Notes: a model not told the origin generated them from the sequence alone. 64,000 bases of DNA from Saprospiraceae bacterium (GCA_013001595.1 JABDMH010000004.1:62001-126000); one strand, 5' to 3'; positions 36,798 to 45,915 are shown, counted from the first letter of the stretch. A program made the numbers and translations.

Positions 36798-36964
36798 GTA
36801 GGAGACTGTTGAAATACCAACTCTGCTTCTTTAGCAGCTTCTTTTGCCCGCATACATCACCAAAAATACTCGATATAACGGTGGCTATACCGGTGTTTTT
36901 GACTCGTCTGCGACCAAAATAAGTAAGCGAGACAAACCGAACCGGTATGTCAACAGTCTCGTAG
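36798..36964. mobile_element. MITE-like element with target-site duplication
   Basis: A 159-bp element (36802-36960) bounded by 17-bp inverted repeats, gagactgttgaaatacc at the left and ggtatgtcaacagtctc at the right (one mismatch), and flanked on each side by the direct repeat gtag (36798-36801 and 36961-36964). On the minus strand the left end reads RAKEAAKEAELVFQQS, which resembles the C-terminus of a DDE transposase, so the element may be an internal deletion product of an IS (IS1182- or IS5-like is a guess). It ends 16 bp before the next start codon. Confidence 0.75.
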
Positions 36965-36976
36965 AAGTTCGAAGAC

Positions 36977-37588
36977 ATGCAGTTGCTTAAAATTCATCAT
37001 CAAAATCCCTCACCTCGGAAAGTCGGGGCATTGGTCGACTTATTGAATTCAGGGCAACTCATTGGATATCCGACAGATTCATTGTATGCGGTGGGGTGTG
37101 ATCCCAACAATAAGAAGGCGGTGCTGAATTTGTGTAAACTTAAGGGTATAGATCCTAAGAAGGCCGATCTGACTTTTTTGTGTAGGGATATGGCGCAGGC
37201 AGCTTTTCTCATCAGGCAGTTAGATAGAAGTACCTTCAAACTGATTCGGAAAAATGTACCCGGCCCATTTACCTTCATTTTACCAGCCAGTAGGGAAACA
37301 CCAAATTTTTTCCGAAACAAGAAGAAGACGGTAGGCATTCGAATTCCTAATCATATTTTCCTCCGGCAATTGCTTGATCAGTTTGGGTCGCCAATTCTAA
37401 CAACTTCTCTTGTCAAAGAATCTGAGGTATATGATTTAGGACTTGAAGATCTGATTGAACGCTATAGACATCAAATCAAGTCGTTTGTCGAATTAGATGA
37501 AAAGCTGGGAACTCCTTCAGCAGTTGTAGCATTCCAAGATGACGAAATCATGATCCTGCGCGAAGGTCCAGAGCCCCTTATTTATTGA
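36977..37588 (+). CDS. Sua5/YciO/YrdC-family protein
   Basis: 203-aa YrdC-fold protein. The segments GQLIGYPTDSLYAVGCD and KADLTFLCRDM, and the VPGPFTFILPA strand, match threonylcarbamoyl-AMP synthases, which act in tRNA t6A synthesis with ATP, threonine and bicarbonate. The last part (GTPSAVVAFQDDEIMILREG) is also typical. The sequence is closest in style to the YciO branch, which is not always the main t6A enzyme. The start ATG lies 12 bp after a MITE, so its promoter region has been rebuilt by that insertion. Confidence 0.87.
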   Translation: MQLLKIHHQNPSPRKVGALVDLLNSGQLIGYPTDSLYAVGCDPNNKKAVLNLCKLKGIDPKKADLTFLCRDMAQAAFLIRQLDRSTFKLIRKNVPGPFTFILPASRETPNFFRNKKKTVGIRIPNHIFLRQLLDQFGSPILTTSLVKESEVYDLGLEDLIERYRHQIKSFVELDEKLGTPSAVVAFQDDEIMILREGPEPLIY

Positions 37589-37777
37589 GTCTTGAAACCA
37601 CTGCCCACGGAGTGGATCATGCCAGCTGTACAAGGATGGCTGACTGTCATAATCATATGAGGACATTACATTGTGGATGGGCATTCAAAAACCTAACTTA
37701 CATGCGCATTTCTTAAACCCAGCCACTTTACCAAAGAAAAAAAAGGAATTGGTTTGGCTACAAGGACCCCAGATAAG

Positions 37778-37939
37778 CTAGGGTCTTGTGAAAGTTCGCT
37801 TTATCTTAGAATTAAGACCAAGATTTTGCTGAAGCGACAACTTGTTAAATTGTTCTACTAGGATTTTTTGCACTAAGTCCTTGGGATTGTTCTTGTCCCC
37901 ACTTTTTATGGGATCTAAGAACTGATTATCTGCTGTCAT
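37778..37939 (-). CDS. Hypothetical small protein, 53 aa
   Basis: ATG at 37939 to TAG at 37780-37778. The product (ADNQFLDPIKSGDKNNPKD..., then LVQKILVEQFNKLSLQQNL) is hydrophilic, helical and basic, without cysteine, signal or membrane segment. Codon use looks like that of neighbouring genes, and a T9 run follows on the same strand around 37735-37745. No family is recognised and no ribosome-binding site is clear. It could be a real short protein or chance. Confidence 0.3.
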   Translation of the reverse strand: MTADNQFLDPIKSGDKNNPKDLVQKILVEQFNKLSLQQNLGLNSKIKRTFTRP

Positions 37940-38228
37940 TGGAATGAGTATTTGTTATAAGGTATAGGAGAAACGTTTCAAACTACTCAGATGTTTCCTC
38001 TGACTATCAGCTTTTTACGAATTTTAACACATATTACATAATCTTATAACATTTACTTAGATACATAGTGCCTTGACATATATGAAACACTGGATCCTGA
38101 CACCAGTTAGGGGCGAATATAATTTCGTTCAGTAGTCGTAAGTTGGGTAGATTTATAGTAAATCGTATATTAGACCAAATGATTTAAGGCAACTGTTTTC
38201 ATAGTTTATTAATTTTTTTAGGGTGTAT

Positions 38229-38266
38229 AGAGTGTCTGCTTTTCAATAATCAGACACTCTTTTTTT
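38229..38266 (+). terminator. Strong Rho-independent terminator without an assigned gene
   Basis: Perfect 10-bp stem agagtgtctg (38229-38238) with cagacactct (38251-38260) followed by seven T on the plus strand. The minus strand lacks a T run here, so it is not for the surface-protein gene. Confidence 0.8.
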
Positions 38267-38420
38267 ATCGCTCAGTCATTTTCTTTGGCAACTTATGATT
38301 TCGTATTGACTGCATAGGGCTGAGATTACTATCATGGACATATGACCGAAAATATGTGTATGTCCTATCAAAGGTGCAGATGTTGAAGTACGCAGGTTGC
38401 TTTGATGAGCTTTGCAGGCT

Positions 38421-40532
38421 TTATCTGATGAGTGCCACTTCGCCTCTTCTGACTTCTATGCTTCCATCTAATCGCTCTAAGGTGGCCATATAGGCATAGA
38501 CATCACTAGGTGATTGTTTGCCATTGTGCCGTCCATCCCAACCTTGTTCATCCGTGCCTTCATACACCAGCTGCCCCCACCGGTTAAAGACCTTAAAGTC
38601 AACTAGCCTTATTGCACCAAAAATCAAAACCCGGAAAGTGTTATTGAGCTCATCACCATTTGGAGTGAAGGCACTTGGTATCTCATACTTGGGTGGTATT
38701 CCCTCGATTGTAGTAGTTGCCATGGTCATGCAACCATCTGCGGTCGTTAGTGATACTTTAAACACATTGTCACCTTCGGCAACGACCGGAGTTGTTATTG
38801 TGGTGCCAGTAGCAGCAATGTCCATGTCATTTACCATCCAAGTGAAGGAGCCCGTACCAGATACATCAGGTATGGTGCTTGCCTGGAGATTAATTGGCGT
38901 ACCAACTTCTACCGAGGAGATCAATGAGTCAGTTTCCACGCTTATACTTGGAATCTGAAAGCGCTCTATACTAGTGCCTCCAATGCCTAAACACCCATCT
39001 GGTTTGACTCCTTGAACAGTGACAGGTTGACCATCGGCTATAGCGACTGGACTCTCACAATTTGTACATTCCACAGAACCAGACCAAGTCAAACTCGAGT
39101 ACTCATTAGCCTGAAGAGCAGACAACAGTACCGGAGATCCCGGACAAACTGCCGTGTCGGGAATGATGGTTATCGGATCGGGAGGGAAGATATTTACATT
39201 TACAGAACCTGAAGCTGGACAACCCATGCTCATCCCTGACATAGTATAGGTCATGCTTGTAGCGGTCTGTATGGTAGGATCTGGACAATCGGTACAGCTC
39301 AATCCTTCTTCAGGGCTCCACATTATTTCATCAAAATCCTCGTCATTGAGCAACTCAACCCTGACGGGATTGTTTGGACATACCGTTGTGTCTGTCAGGG
39401 ATAGTTCTACAGGCGGGTTTATTACATTAAGCAACACACTATCCGCTCGCATACAAGCATTGTTCGTTGTCATCAAACGGAAATATGAGGTATCTTCTGT
39501 GGATAGCACAAAGCTCTTTAGACTATCCCCTCTGATTGCTGTACCGGCATCAAACGTCCACATATACTCAATATCCGGAAAATCGCCGGGGAACAGATAG
39601 CGTGGAAAGAGTGTAACAATCTCTCCCGGGCAATATGATTCTTTCTCGGGAACGACGGTTATGGGCAATTCGGGAATGGAATCCACACGTACAACAACGC
39701 TATCCGTAACTGAGCACACATTGTTGGTAAAGGATAAATAATATGTCCTAGTAACATCGGTATTCACTTGAATTGCCTGATCATCCAAGATGGTAAGGGC
39801 AGAATCCATGGGAGACCAAACATAATCTCCAACTGCGTTCCCAATAATGTCTACCGTTATGTTGGCGGTTTCGCCAAGGCATACATAGGCAGTGTCTCCT
39901 TCATTAAAGACAATACCCGTCCGTAAGTTAATGTCGACCTCGTCTTCTGCCATGCAATTCCCATAGCTAGCCAAAGCCTTTATTGTTTGTTCTTCATCGG
40001 CCACAAAAGAAAGCACATCAGTCAATATCGTATCGTTGCCCACCACCCATTGATAAGTTCCTGGTAGCACGGTAGAAAGTGAAACAGATTCGCCTTGGCA
40101 AACTTCAATATCATCGGGTTCAATTTTCACTTCGAGTGCATCAAGAATTAGCAGATTGAAAGTGTTGGAGGTGTTTTCGTCAGCCAAGGTGATGGTCAGG
40201 CTCTCACGATCTTCAGATTCATTATCTGTGACCGCCCCAATAGGTATTTTCACTGATGTTTCATTTGGTGGTATCACGAGCGTATCGCCTACCTCTAGGA
40301 TGTAATCTATGTCCTTAACAGCACTTCCTCCTAGCGTAATAACAAGTGTATATCCAAGTGGAGAAGGCTCGGTGGCAGTAACCACCAAACTATCTAGATC
40401 ATCAGTACAGCCTTCGACTAGAAACATACCGCTTCCATTTCCTTCCAGCTTAATATCCAACTGTGCGGCATCTTGCCCAAATAACGTCAGCGAGGCTCCG
40501 ACGCAAAAAAAACAAACCAATAGCTTATTCAT
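38421..40532 (-). CDS. Large secreted protein with T9SS type B sorting domain
   Basis: 703 aa from the ATG at 40532, where a signal peptide begins (NKLLVCFFCVGASLTLFG); upstream in-frame ATGs would put 25 residues before it. The N-terminus has a Calx-beta-like stretch (SLTITLADENTSNTFNL), followed by several Ig/PKD-like repeats, each with paired cysteines (VCQGESVSL, VCLGETANI, SYCPGEIVTL, VCPNNPVRV, VCPGSPVLL). The end is the gliding-motility-associated type B domain (YEIPSAFTPNGDELNNTF ... FNRWGQLVYEG). It is exported through the T9SS and held at the cell surface; adhesion or gliding is a plausible role. Confidence 0.9.
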   Translation of the reverse strand: MNKLLVCFFCVGASLTLFGQDAAQLDIKLEGNGSGMFLVEGCTDDLDSLVVTATEPSPLGYTLVITLGGSAVKDIDYILEVGDTLVIPPNETSVKIPIGAVTDNESEDRESLTITLADENTSNTFNLLILDALEVKIEPDDIEVCQGESVSLSTVLPGTYQWVVGNDTILTDVLSFVADEEQTIKALASYGNCMAEDEVDINLRTGIVFNEGDTAYVCLGETANITVDIIGNAVGDYVWSPMDSALTILDDQAIQVNTDVTRTYYLSFTNNVCSVTDSVVVRVDSIPELPITVVPEKESYCPGEIVTLFPRYLFPGDFPDIEYMWTFDAGTAIRGDSLKSFVLSTEDTSYFRLMTTNNACMRADSVLLNVINPPVELSLTDTTVCPNNPVRVELLNDEDFDEIMWSPEEGLSCTDCPDPTIQTATSMTYTMSGMSMGCPASGSVNVNIFPPDPITIIPDTAVCPGSPVLLSALQANEYSSLTWSGSVECTNCESPVAIADGQPVTVQGVKPDGCLGIGGTSIERFQIPSISVETDSLISSVEVGTPINLQASTIPDVSGTGSFTWMVNDMDIAATGTTITTPVVAEGDNVFKVSLTTADGCMTMATTTIEGIPPKYEIPSAFTPNGDELNNTFRVLIFGAIRLVDFKVFNRWGQLVYEGTDEQGWDGRHNGKQSPSDVYAYMATLERLDGSIEVRRGEVALIR

Positions 40533-40810
40533 AACTGCAACCATAGACATCAAAAATACATACAAATAATTGATCTCAGCCATCAATAGATCGCATTGAT
40601 CTGACATTCAATAACCTGAGTTTTTAGTGTTGATAGACAAAAGGTTAAATATACGATCATTTTAAATACTACTATTTGAATCTTGATGGCGTTGCGAGAT
40701 AGCTTTGAATATGCAACCGAGCTTCTTGCAGCAGATAATTTTAGTATACTCGACATGCTTACTTAACGTCGAGCATTTAATTTCCTTGTGATCGTTTCAG
40801 AGTTGATATT

Positions 40811-41209
40811 TCACTTTCGGCCAAGACATCTTTCCAGATTCTGTTCTACAATCTCCTGAGATAGCTTCTCCAATGAAGGATGCCAGCTGTGTGCGATGAA
40901 ATTATAGATGTTAGCGATTTCGGCTGATGAAAGATCAGGTAATCCCTCCATTGGGGTATCATAGATTTGCATGCCGATTATTATAGTGTCCGAGAGCCCA
41001 TGTCGTACAATGCAGGCAAAGTCATTGGCAAAATCCTCTCGATATGAGGGACCATTTAAAGGAGGATATAAGCTTCCAAGCCCAACACCATCAGACATAT
41101 GACAATTAGAACAATGGATTTCATACAACCTGGCACCTTGTACATAAGGATTGTAGGTACAACTCATGATTGGGACAAGTACAGTGAGGATAACCAGACT
41201 AGCCTTCAT
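40811..41209 (-). CDS. Cytochrome c family lipoprotein
   Basis: 132 aa. A signal peptide ends in a lipobox (PIMSC, Cys17). One haem c is bound by CSNCH (residues 33-37) with Met87 (TPMEGLPDLS) as the likely second axial ligand, and the C-terminal helix EIANIYNFI is typical of class I cytochromes c. It transfers electrons in the periplasm. Its start overlaps the end of the SCO gene by 11 bp, in a three-gene minus-strand operon. The oxidase it serves is not in the window. Confidence 0.9.
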   Translation of the reverse strand: MKASLVILTVLVPIMSCTYNPYVQGARLYEIHCSNCHMSDGVGLGSLYPPLNGPSYREDFANDFACIVRHGLSDTIIIGMQIYDTPMEGLPDLSSAEIANIYNFIAHSWHPSLEKLSQEIVEQNLERCLGRK

Positions 41210-41819
41210 CTAGCAGAAGCTCAATATCGTTGGCGAAGGCATCCACTGATTCAGGGTTCGTACCATCGCAATGTGCACGCACATGTCCTTTGCCATCCAC
41301 CAAGATGAGTCTACCACTGTGATCGAATCCCCCAGCTGCATCTTCATCCTCAAAGGCTACATTAAAGTATTGATTAGCAACTCGTTCGACTTCATCCTTA
41401 TTCAATTGTACCAAATACCACTGGTCTCCATCGATTCCAATCTTATCAGCGTATCTCTTAAGTATAGGAATGGAATCCTTCCGGTAGTCGATTGACATTG
41501 AGAGAAACTTTAGTTCCTTGGGATCATCAAATCGTTCTTGCAATCGCAACATTTGACGTTTAACTCTTGGACAAATGGTTGGACAGCTAGTAAAGAAAAA
41601 GTCAGCTACATAGGGCACTCCAGACAACAGCTCCGAAGAAATTTCAACACTATCCTGGTTTACGTACTTAAATCCGGGAATGGTGTAGTACTGAGTATCG
41701 CCATCGATAATTTCTCGTTCACCAATGTAAGGTAGCTTCCCGTCGTGCTGTTGGCAGGATGATAGCAAAATACCAGCCACGCATATCATTAAATTGGTTC
41801 TAATCACCCGGCTCTTCAT
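41199..41819 (-). CDS. SCO1/SenC family copper chaperone lipoprotein
   Basis: 206-aa thioredoxin-fold protein with a lipoprotein signal (GILLSSC). The copper-binding residues are intact: CPTIC (Cys79 and Cys83, FFFTSCPTICPRVK) and His167 in GGFDHSGRLILVD. SCO proteins deliver copper to the CuA site of cytochrome c oxidase or act as thiol reductases. The gene is between a cytochrome c and a small lipoprotein gene and overlaps both, so the three make one operon concerned with respiratory or copper chemistry in the periplasm. Confidence 0.93.
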   Translation of the reverse strand: MKSRVIRTNLMICVAGILLSSCQQHDGKLPYIGEREIIDGDTQYYTIPGFKYVNQDSVEISSELLSGVPYVADFFFTSCPTICPRVKRQMLRLQERFDDPKELKFLSMSIDYRKDSIPILKRYADKIGIDGDQWYLVQLNKDEVERVANQYFNVAFEDEDAAGGFDHSGRLILVDGKGHVRAHCDGTNPESVDAFANDIELLLDEG

Positions 41820-42282
41820 TTGCCTTTAGATATTCATTTGCATCCTCAATACTGCGCAGCATTAGATCCTTCATACTGTTAGCTGACGACTTTTCGGCTC
41901 GCAGAAATTTTTCCTTATCATCTACCGGTACTGAATCCAGTTTAGCAAATCTATGCATCCATGACCACATTGCATTCTCAGCACGATTCAATTCCCCTAG
42001 CATTCGATTCGTTTCTTTCAATTTCTCCTTATTTACTGGTTCTTGGTTCCTTAAGGTATCTAGTTGACTTGATAGGCTATTTTGCAGTTTGCTGATTTGG
42101 TTCATCTCCGGCATCACTTCATCATGGATCTGCAAGATCTCCTGATAAAGTGGTTGTAATCGCTCCGGTACTGATGCTTCTGGTGTGGTTTTAGCATAAT
42201 CATTTCCACATGCTACGGTGAATCCAATCACGATCAATAAGAGTAACCATAACCTATTGGTATATTGGCAGATGTATTCCAT
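41800..42282 (-). CDS. Small helical lipoprotein, unknown function
   Basis: 160 aa from the ATG at 42282 (an ATG nine codons upstream is possible). The signal ends in VAC (LLLLIVIGFTVAC), making a lipoprotein. The rest is two long helices with heptad character (LQPLYQEILQIHDEVMPEMN; KEKLKETNRMLGELNRAENA) and the short core WSWMHRF. Related proteins in Bacteroidota have been labelled 'viral A-type inclusion protein' without evidence. It overlaps the SCO gene by 20 bp and is first in the operon, so it may help place the SCO or cytochrome. Confidence 0.8.
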   Translation of the reverse strand: MEYICQYTNRLWLLLLIVIGFTVACGNDYAKTTPEASVPERLQPLYQEILQIHDEVMPEMNQISKLQNSLSSQLDTLRNQEPVNKEKLKETNRMLGELNRAENAMWSWMHRFAKLDSVPVDDKEKFLRAEKSSANSMKDLMLRSIEDANEYLKANEEPGD

Positions 42283-42390
42283 TAGTCCTAGCAACAAATT
42301 CTTGGTCATTGTGTTGGTATTTTAAATTGCAAAGTTATGAATTCATTTCGGCTTTAATCTCAGTTAATGAAAGTGATTAGGGCAGTGTTT

Positions 42391-42398
42391 TAATTTTG
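42391..42398 (+). promoter_or_regulatory. -7 box next to the photolyase start
   Basis: TAATTTTG, an exact TAnnTTTG, ending only 6 bp before the ATG at 42405. Transcription starting 5-7 bp after the box would produce a leaderless or nearly leaderless mRNA. No good TTTG is seen 17-23 bp upstream, so confidence is limited. Confidence 0.35.
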
Positions 42399-42404
42399 TC
42401 TCGC

Positions 42405-43757
42405 ATGAAAAGAACCGGCATTGTTTGGTTTAGATCAGACCTTCGGCTTCACGATAATGAAGCACTGCACGAAGCTATTCATGCCTGTGATCAAGTGATC
42501 CCTGTATATGTTTTTGAACCGATTTTTCTTGAGAAATCAAAGCGATTCGGGATGCCTAGAATGGGTATAAACCGATTACGCTTTCTGATCGAGAGCGTTG
42601 AAAATCTGCGCGAGAATATACGTCAACGCGGTAACGAACTGCTTATTCGTGTGGGTCCAGCTGAAGACATAATTTTCGATCTTGCACAACAATTTCGGAC
42701 AAGCTGGGTTTTTTGCAATCGGGAACGTACCAGGGATGAAGTTAATATTCAAGATCGGTTGGAAAAGAAATTATGGTCTATAGGGCAAGAGATGAGGTTC
42801 TCTCGCGGCAAAATGACTTATTATACTCAGGACCTGCCTTTTCCGATAACCCAAACGCCAGATTCCTTTGCCACCTTTAAGAAAGAGGTGGAAAACTTTA
42901 TCACAGTGCGGCCACCATTGGCAACTCCCAAAACCATACCTGCTTTAGCTGAGCAAACCATCGAAGCGGGGGAGATCCCTGATCCTGCATACTTATTGGA
43001 GGGGGTCGTAATGGCAACTGCTCAATCAGAAATCCGTGGGGGTGAAACCCAAGGCATAGCTCGCTTGGAAGAATTTGCCAGTGGAAGCAAGGGAATAAGA
43101 ATGTACGATGCCTGGAGAGATGGATTAGATGACAAGACTAGTTTAATCTCTGCTTACCTGAGCAATGGGAGCCTCTCACCGAAAAAAGTATACGAAGCGG
43201 TTTGTACCAGAAAAGACCGGAGGTTTGGAGATGATTCAACTAGATTTTTCAATGTGTTAATGTGGCGGGATTTTCTGAGGCTGATGGGAAAGAAACATGG
43301 TGACAAGATCTTTCAACCCGGAGGTACAAATGGAATAGTGCGTCAGGACCTGGTTGAAGATTGGTCAAGTTTTGAAACGTGGAGAAAGGGACAAACAGGT
43401 GTGCCAGTAATAGATGCGTGTATGCGGAAGCTCAATTCGACGGGATTTATCTCCAATCGTGCACGAAAACTGGTTTCTTCTTATCTCATAAATGATCTAT
43501 CTGTTTCTTGGTTAATGGGAGCTGAATATTTTGAATCTGTACTTATAGACTATGATCCTTGTAGTAACTATGGCAATTGGAATTATGCTGCTGGTGTAGA
43601 CTCAGATACCTATAGTGAAGTAGTACTCAATATTGGATCTCAGGCGAAGAAATTAGATCCAGACGCCAGTTTCACCAGAAAGTGGGCCAAGGAATATCGA
43701 AGTTTCTCCTCTAATCAGATCCAACAGCTTTATGATCGTGCGGAGATGGCCATATAA
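42405..43757 (+). CDS. Cryptochrome/photolyase family protein, DASH type
   Basis: 450 aa from the ATG at 42405. An N-terminal alpha/beta photolyase domain (GIVWFRSDLRLHDNEAL) binds the antenna cofactor; the C-terminal helical FAD domain has the conserved GETQGIARLEEF, VLMWRDFLRL, GVPVIDACMRKLNSTGF and DYDPCSNYGNWNYAAGV segments. The last matches cryptochrome-DASH proteins, which repair cyclobutane dimers mainly in single-stranded DNA using blue light. It is a single gene, flanked by oppositely oriented genes on both sides. Confidence 0.92.
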   Translation: MKRTGIVWFRSDLRLHDNEALHEAIHACDQVIPVYVFEPIFLEKSKRFGMPRMGINRLRFLIESVENLRENIRQRGNELLIRVGPAEDIIFDLAQQFRTSWVFCNRERTRDEVNIQDRLEKKLWSIGQEMRFSRGKMTYYTQDLPFPITQTPDSFATFKKEVENFITVRPPLATPKTIPALAEQTIEAGEIPDPAYLLEGVVMATAQSEIRGGETQGIARLEEFASGSKGIRMYDAWRDGLDDKTSLISAYLSNGSLSPKKVYEAVCTRKDRRFGDDSTRFFNVLMWRDFLRLMGKKHGDKIFQPGGTNGIVRQDLVEDWSSFETWRKGQTGVPVIDACMRKLNSTGFISNRARKLVSSYLINDLSVSWLMGAEYFESVLIDYDPCSNYGNWNYAAGVDSDTYSEVVLNIGSQAKKLDPDASFTRKWAKEYRSFSSNQIQQLYDRAEMAI

Positions 43758-43792
43758 ATTCGGCGTTATCTCAGCACTATATAAAGGGTGAA

Positions 43793-45247
43793 TCATTCTA
43801 AGACGCTCAAAAGGCTGATTGGAAGGTCACGTCCATCACACAAAGCCTTTATTTTATCCTGCTCCCTGAGCAGTTCATCCCGATCTTTCTCCGTCGCCCA
43901 TTTGAGCATCAGTACCGGAGCAAGGGTCGAATCTGAGCTCAAATGATGTTCTGCATAAGCCACTTCTTCAAGTCCATCGAATAAAATGAGTAATTCTCCT
44001 AGTAGTTGGGTATAAGATGCTTTTTTGGAGAGTTTCTCTTGATTTGTTGCCAATGCATTAAGATCGGAACGCTGAGTCTCTCGAAAGATATCGAGACGCT
44101 CATCAAAACTCGTATTGAAATGCTCAAATTGCGCTTGGAGTGAACTAAATAGGGACAGGTCAATTTCGGAGGTGGGGATAATTTCAAGATCCAGATCACC
44201 CAATCCTACGGCCTGCATGCCTTCCTTGTAAAGCACGCTATCACTCATATTGATTACGGAGCCATAGACTTTTAATACCAGCGTCTTTCCGTCATCAGTT
44301 TCCACTATTTGACAATCATCCAAGTACTTGGATTTTTCCTCAAGATATTCTTGAATAAAGCGCTGCCTGCCTCGCTCGATATTGACCTTTTGGAGGACCC
44401 TTCTAAGTATAAAGAAGCTGGGTATGATCATAAGTAGACTGAAGGAAAAGATAAATAGTAGGGTCCTTTTTCTCGTTCTTACGTCAGGGTATTTTTTAAA
44501 GGGAAAATTCAAATAACGAACAATCAAAAATGTAGCCGCTGCAACAAAGAATGAGTTAAGAAAAAACAGATAAAAAGAATTGAAAATCAGGGAGGAAGTA
44601 TCAAAATTGGCAGGGATACCCAATCCCAACATGCTCTCCAATGCCTTAGCCAGCCCAAAACCCGTAACACATAGTGGTGGCATCAAAGCGGTGGCGATGG
44701 CTACGCCGGGAATGGCACTGGACTGTTCTTCTCTACTCACCGAGATTATGCCGGCAATACCGCCAAAAAATGCAACAAGTACATCGAGGAAGGTCGGTTC
44801 AGTACGCATCACGATTTCGTCGGTAAGCTCCCCAAATGGAGTTATGAAAAAGTAGACCGTGCTGGTAAATAGGGCTATTCCAATAGCAATGCCAAAATGC
44901 CGACCTGCTGTAGACAGCGCATCCCTATCATTGGTAGCTATGCCCAGGCCAAGTCCTAAGATGGGGGACATTAGGGGTGAAATAAGCATTCCCCCAATAA
45001 TTACCGCTGGGGAGTTTAGGTCCAACCCCAGAGATGCGACCATAATGCTGCACATTAATAGCCAGGCGTTGGCACCCTGAATGCGTTTGTTTTCTTTGAT
45101 GCGCCTGATTGTGCCTTCACGATCCAAACCTGGACGCAGACTGGTCAAGCCCTTCAGAAATTTTCCTAAGTTCTGCCTTAGCCGTGCAAAGTCAGAGTGA
45201 ATCTCTTTGGTGATGTCTTCCTCCGGTGCAGAATCTTGATTATTCAT
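43793..45247 (-). CDS. DUF389 (TIGR00341) family membrane protein
   Basis: 484 aa from the ATG at 45247. About six hydrophobic segments fill residues 55-300, including the family's AWLLMCSIMVASLGLDLNSPAVIIGGMLISPLMSPI and the GVAIATALMPPLCVTGFGLA loop (listed here only as landmarks). The C-terminal 200 residues are soluble, with a helical stretch near the end. DUF389 proteins are inner-membrane proteins of unknown function. It is 17 bp downstream of an ABC ATPase gene in the same direction, which may hint at a shared transcript. Confidence 0.87.
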   Translation of the reverse strand: MNNQDSAPEEDITKEIHSDFARLRQNLGKFLKGLTSLRPGLDREGTIRRIKENKRIQGANAWLLMCSIMVASLGLDLNSPAVIIGGMLISPLMSPILGLGLGIATNDRDALSTAGRHFGIAIGIALFTSTVYFFITPFGELTDEIVMRTEPTFLDVLVAFFGGIAGIISVSREEQSSAIPGVAIATALMPPLCVTGFGLAKALESMLGLGIPANFDTSSLIFNSFYLFFLNSFFVAAATFLIVRYLNFPFKKYPDVRTRKRTLLFIFSFSLLMIIPSFFILRRVLQKVNIERGRQRFIQEYLEEKSKYLDDCQIVETDDGKTLVLKVYGSVINMSDSVLYKEGMQAVGLGDLDLEIIPTSEIDLSLFSSLQAQFEHFNTSFDERLDIFRETQRSDLNALATNQEKLSKKASYTQLLGELLILFDGLEEVAYAEHHLSSDSTLAPVLMLKWATEKDRDELLREQDKIKALCDGRDLPISLLSVLE

Positions 45248-45264
45248 GATCAATAAAAGAGAAA

Positions 45265-45915
45265 CTAAACAATAATGCCATCAGCCATTTGTAGTATTCG
45301 ATCACATCGTGCTGCCAGGTCTTCATTGTGTGTCACAATGACGAATGTTTGATTAAAATCACGTCGTAGATCAAAGATCAATTTATGGATATCTTCAGAG
45401 CTTTGTGTATCCAGATTCCCAGTTGGTTCATCTGCTAATACTACATCAGGTTCATTTATTAAGGATCGCGCAATTGCTACTCTTTGTTGTTCACCTCCTG
45501 ACATTTGATTTGGCTTATGGTCTAATCTTTGGGCTAAGCCAAGATAGGAGAGGAGCTCTGTGGCTCGCTCCTCCACCGTACTACGATCTTTCTTCCCGAT
45601 AAAGGCTGGTATGCAAACATTTTCCAACGCTGTGAATTCATCTAACAGATGATGGAACTGAAAGATAAAGCCAATATGCTGGTTTCTAAAGGCAGACAAA
45701 CTTTTGTCTGAAAGCATATTTACATCAATCTCATCGTAGTTTAGGATACCCTGATCGGCTTTATCCAACGTTCCTAAGATGTGGAGCAGCGTTGTTTTTC
45801 CCGTGCCTGATTTGCCTACTATGGCTACCACTTCACCCTTACTGATTTCTATCTCTACGCCTCGCAGTACATGTATCTTGTCATAGTGTTTATGTATATC
45901 TTTGGCAATAATCAT
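45265..45915 (-). CDS. ABC transporter ATPase, LolD/MacB-like
   Basis: 216-aa ATP-binding subunit. Walker A GKSGTGKTT (about 34-42), Q loop IGFIFQFHHLL, signature MSGGEQQRVAIARSL, Walker B VVLADEPTGNLD and the switch His in VTHNEDLAA are all intact. The size and the FQFHHLLDEFTALENV segment match LolD, which powers lipoprotein release from the inner membrane, or MacB-type ATPases. No LolC/E permease is adjacent, so it should pair with subunits encoded elsewhere. Confidence 0.92.
   Translation of the reverse strand: MIIAKDIHKHYDKIHVLRGVEIEISKGEVVAIVGKSGTGKTTLLHILGTLDKADQGILNYDEIDVNMLSDKSLSAFRNQHIGFIFQFHHLLDEFTALENVCIPAFIGKKDRSTVEERATELLSYLGLAQRLDHKPNQMSGGEQQRVAIARSLINEPDVVLADEPTGNLDTQSSEDIHKLIFDLRRDFNQTFVIVTHNEDLAARCDRILQMADGIIV

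Larger units (their letters stand above)
37589..38420. other. Large intergenic region with orphan terminator
   Basis: 832 bp between the YrdC-family gene (plus) and the convergent surface-protein gene. It holds a minus-strand 53-codon ORF (37778-37939) and a strong plus-strand terminator (38229-38266). The terminator is 640 bp past the YrdC stop, so either the YrdC transcript has a very long 3' UTR or another plus-strand RNA starts in between. No clear promoter box was found. Confidence 0.45.

Noticed and set aside
36769-36978. 69-codon minus-strand ORF across the MITE
   Set aside because: Explained by the element; the transposase-like peptide is in another frame and is a short remnant.
40740-40790. 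Hairpin ctcgac/gtcgag between the surface-protein and cytochrome genes
   Set aside because: Only 6 bp with a long loop and no T run on either strand; too weak to call a terminator.
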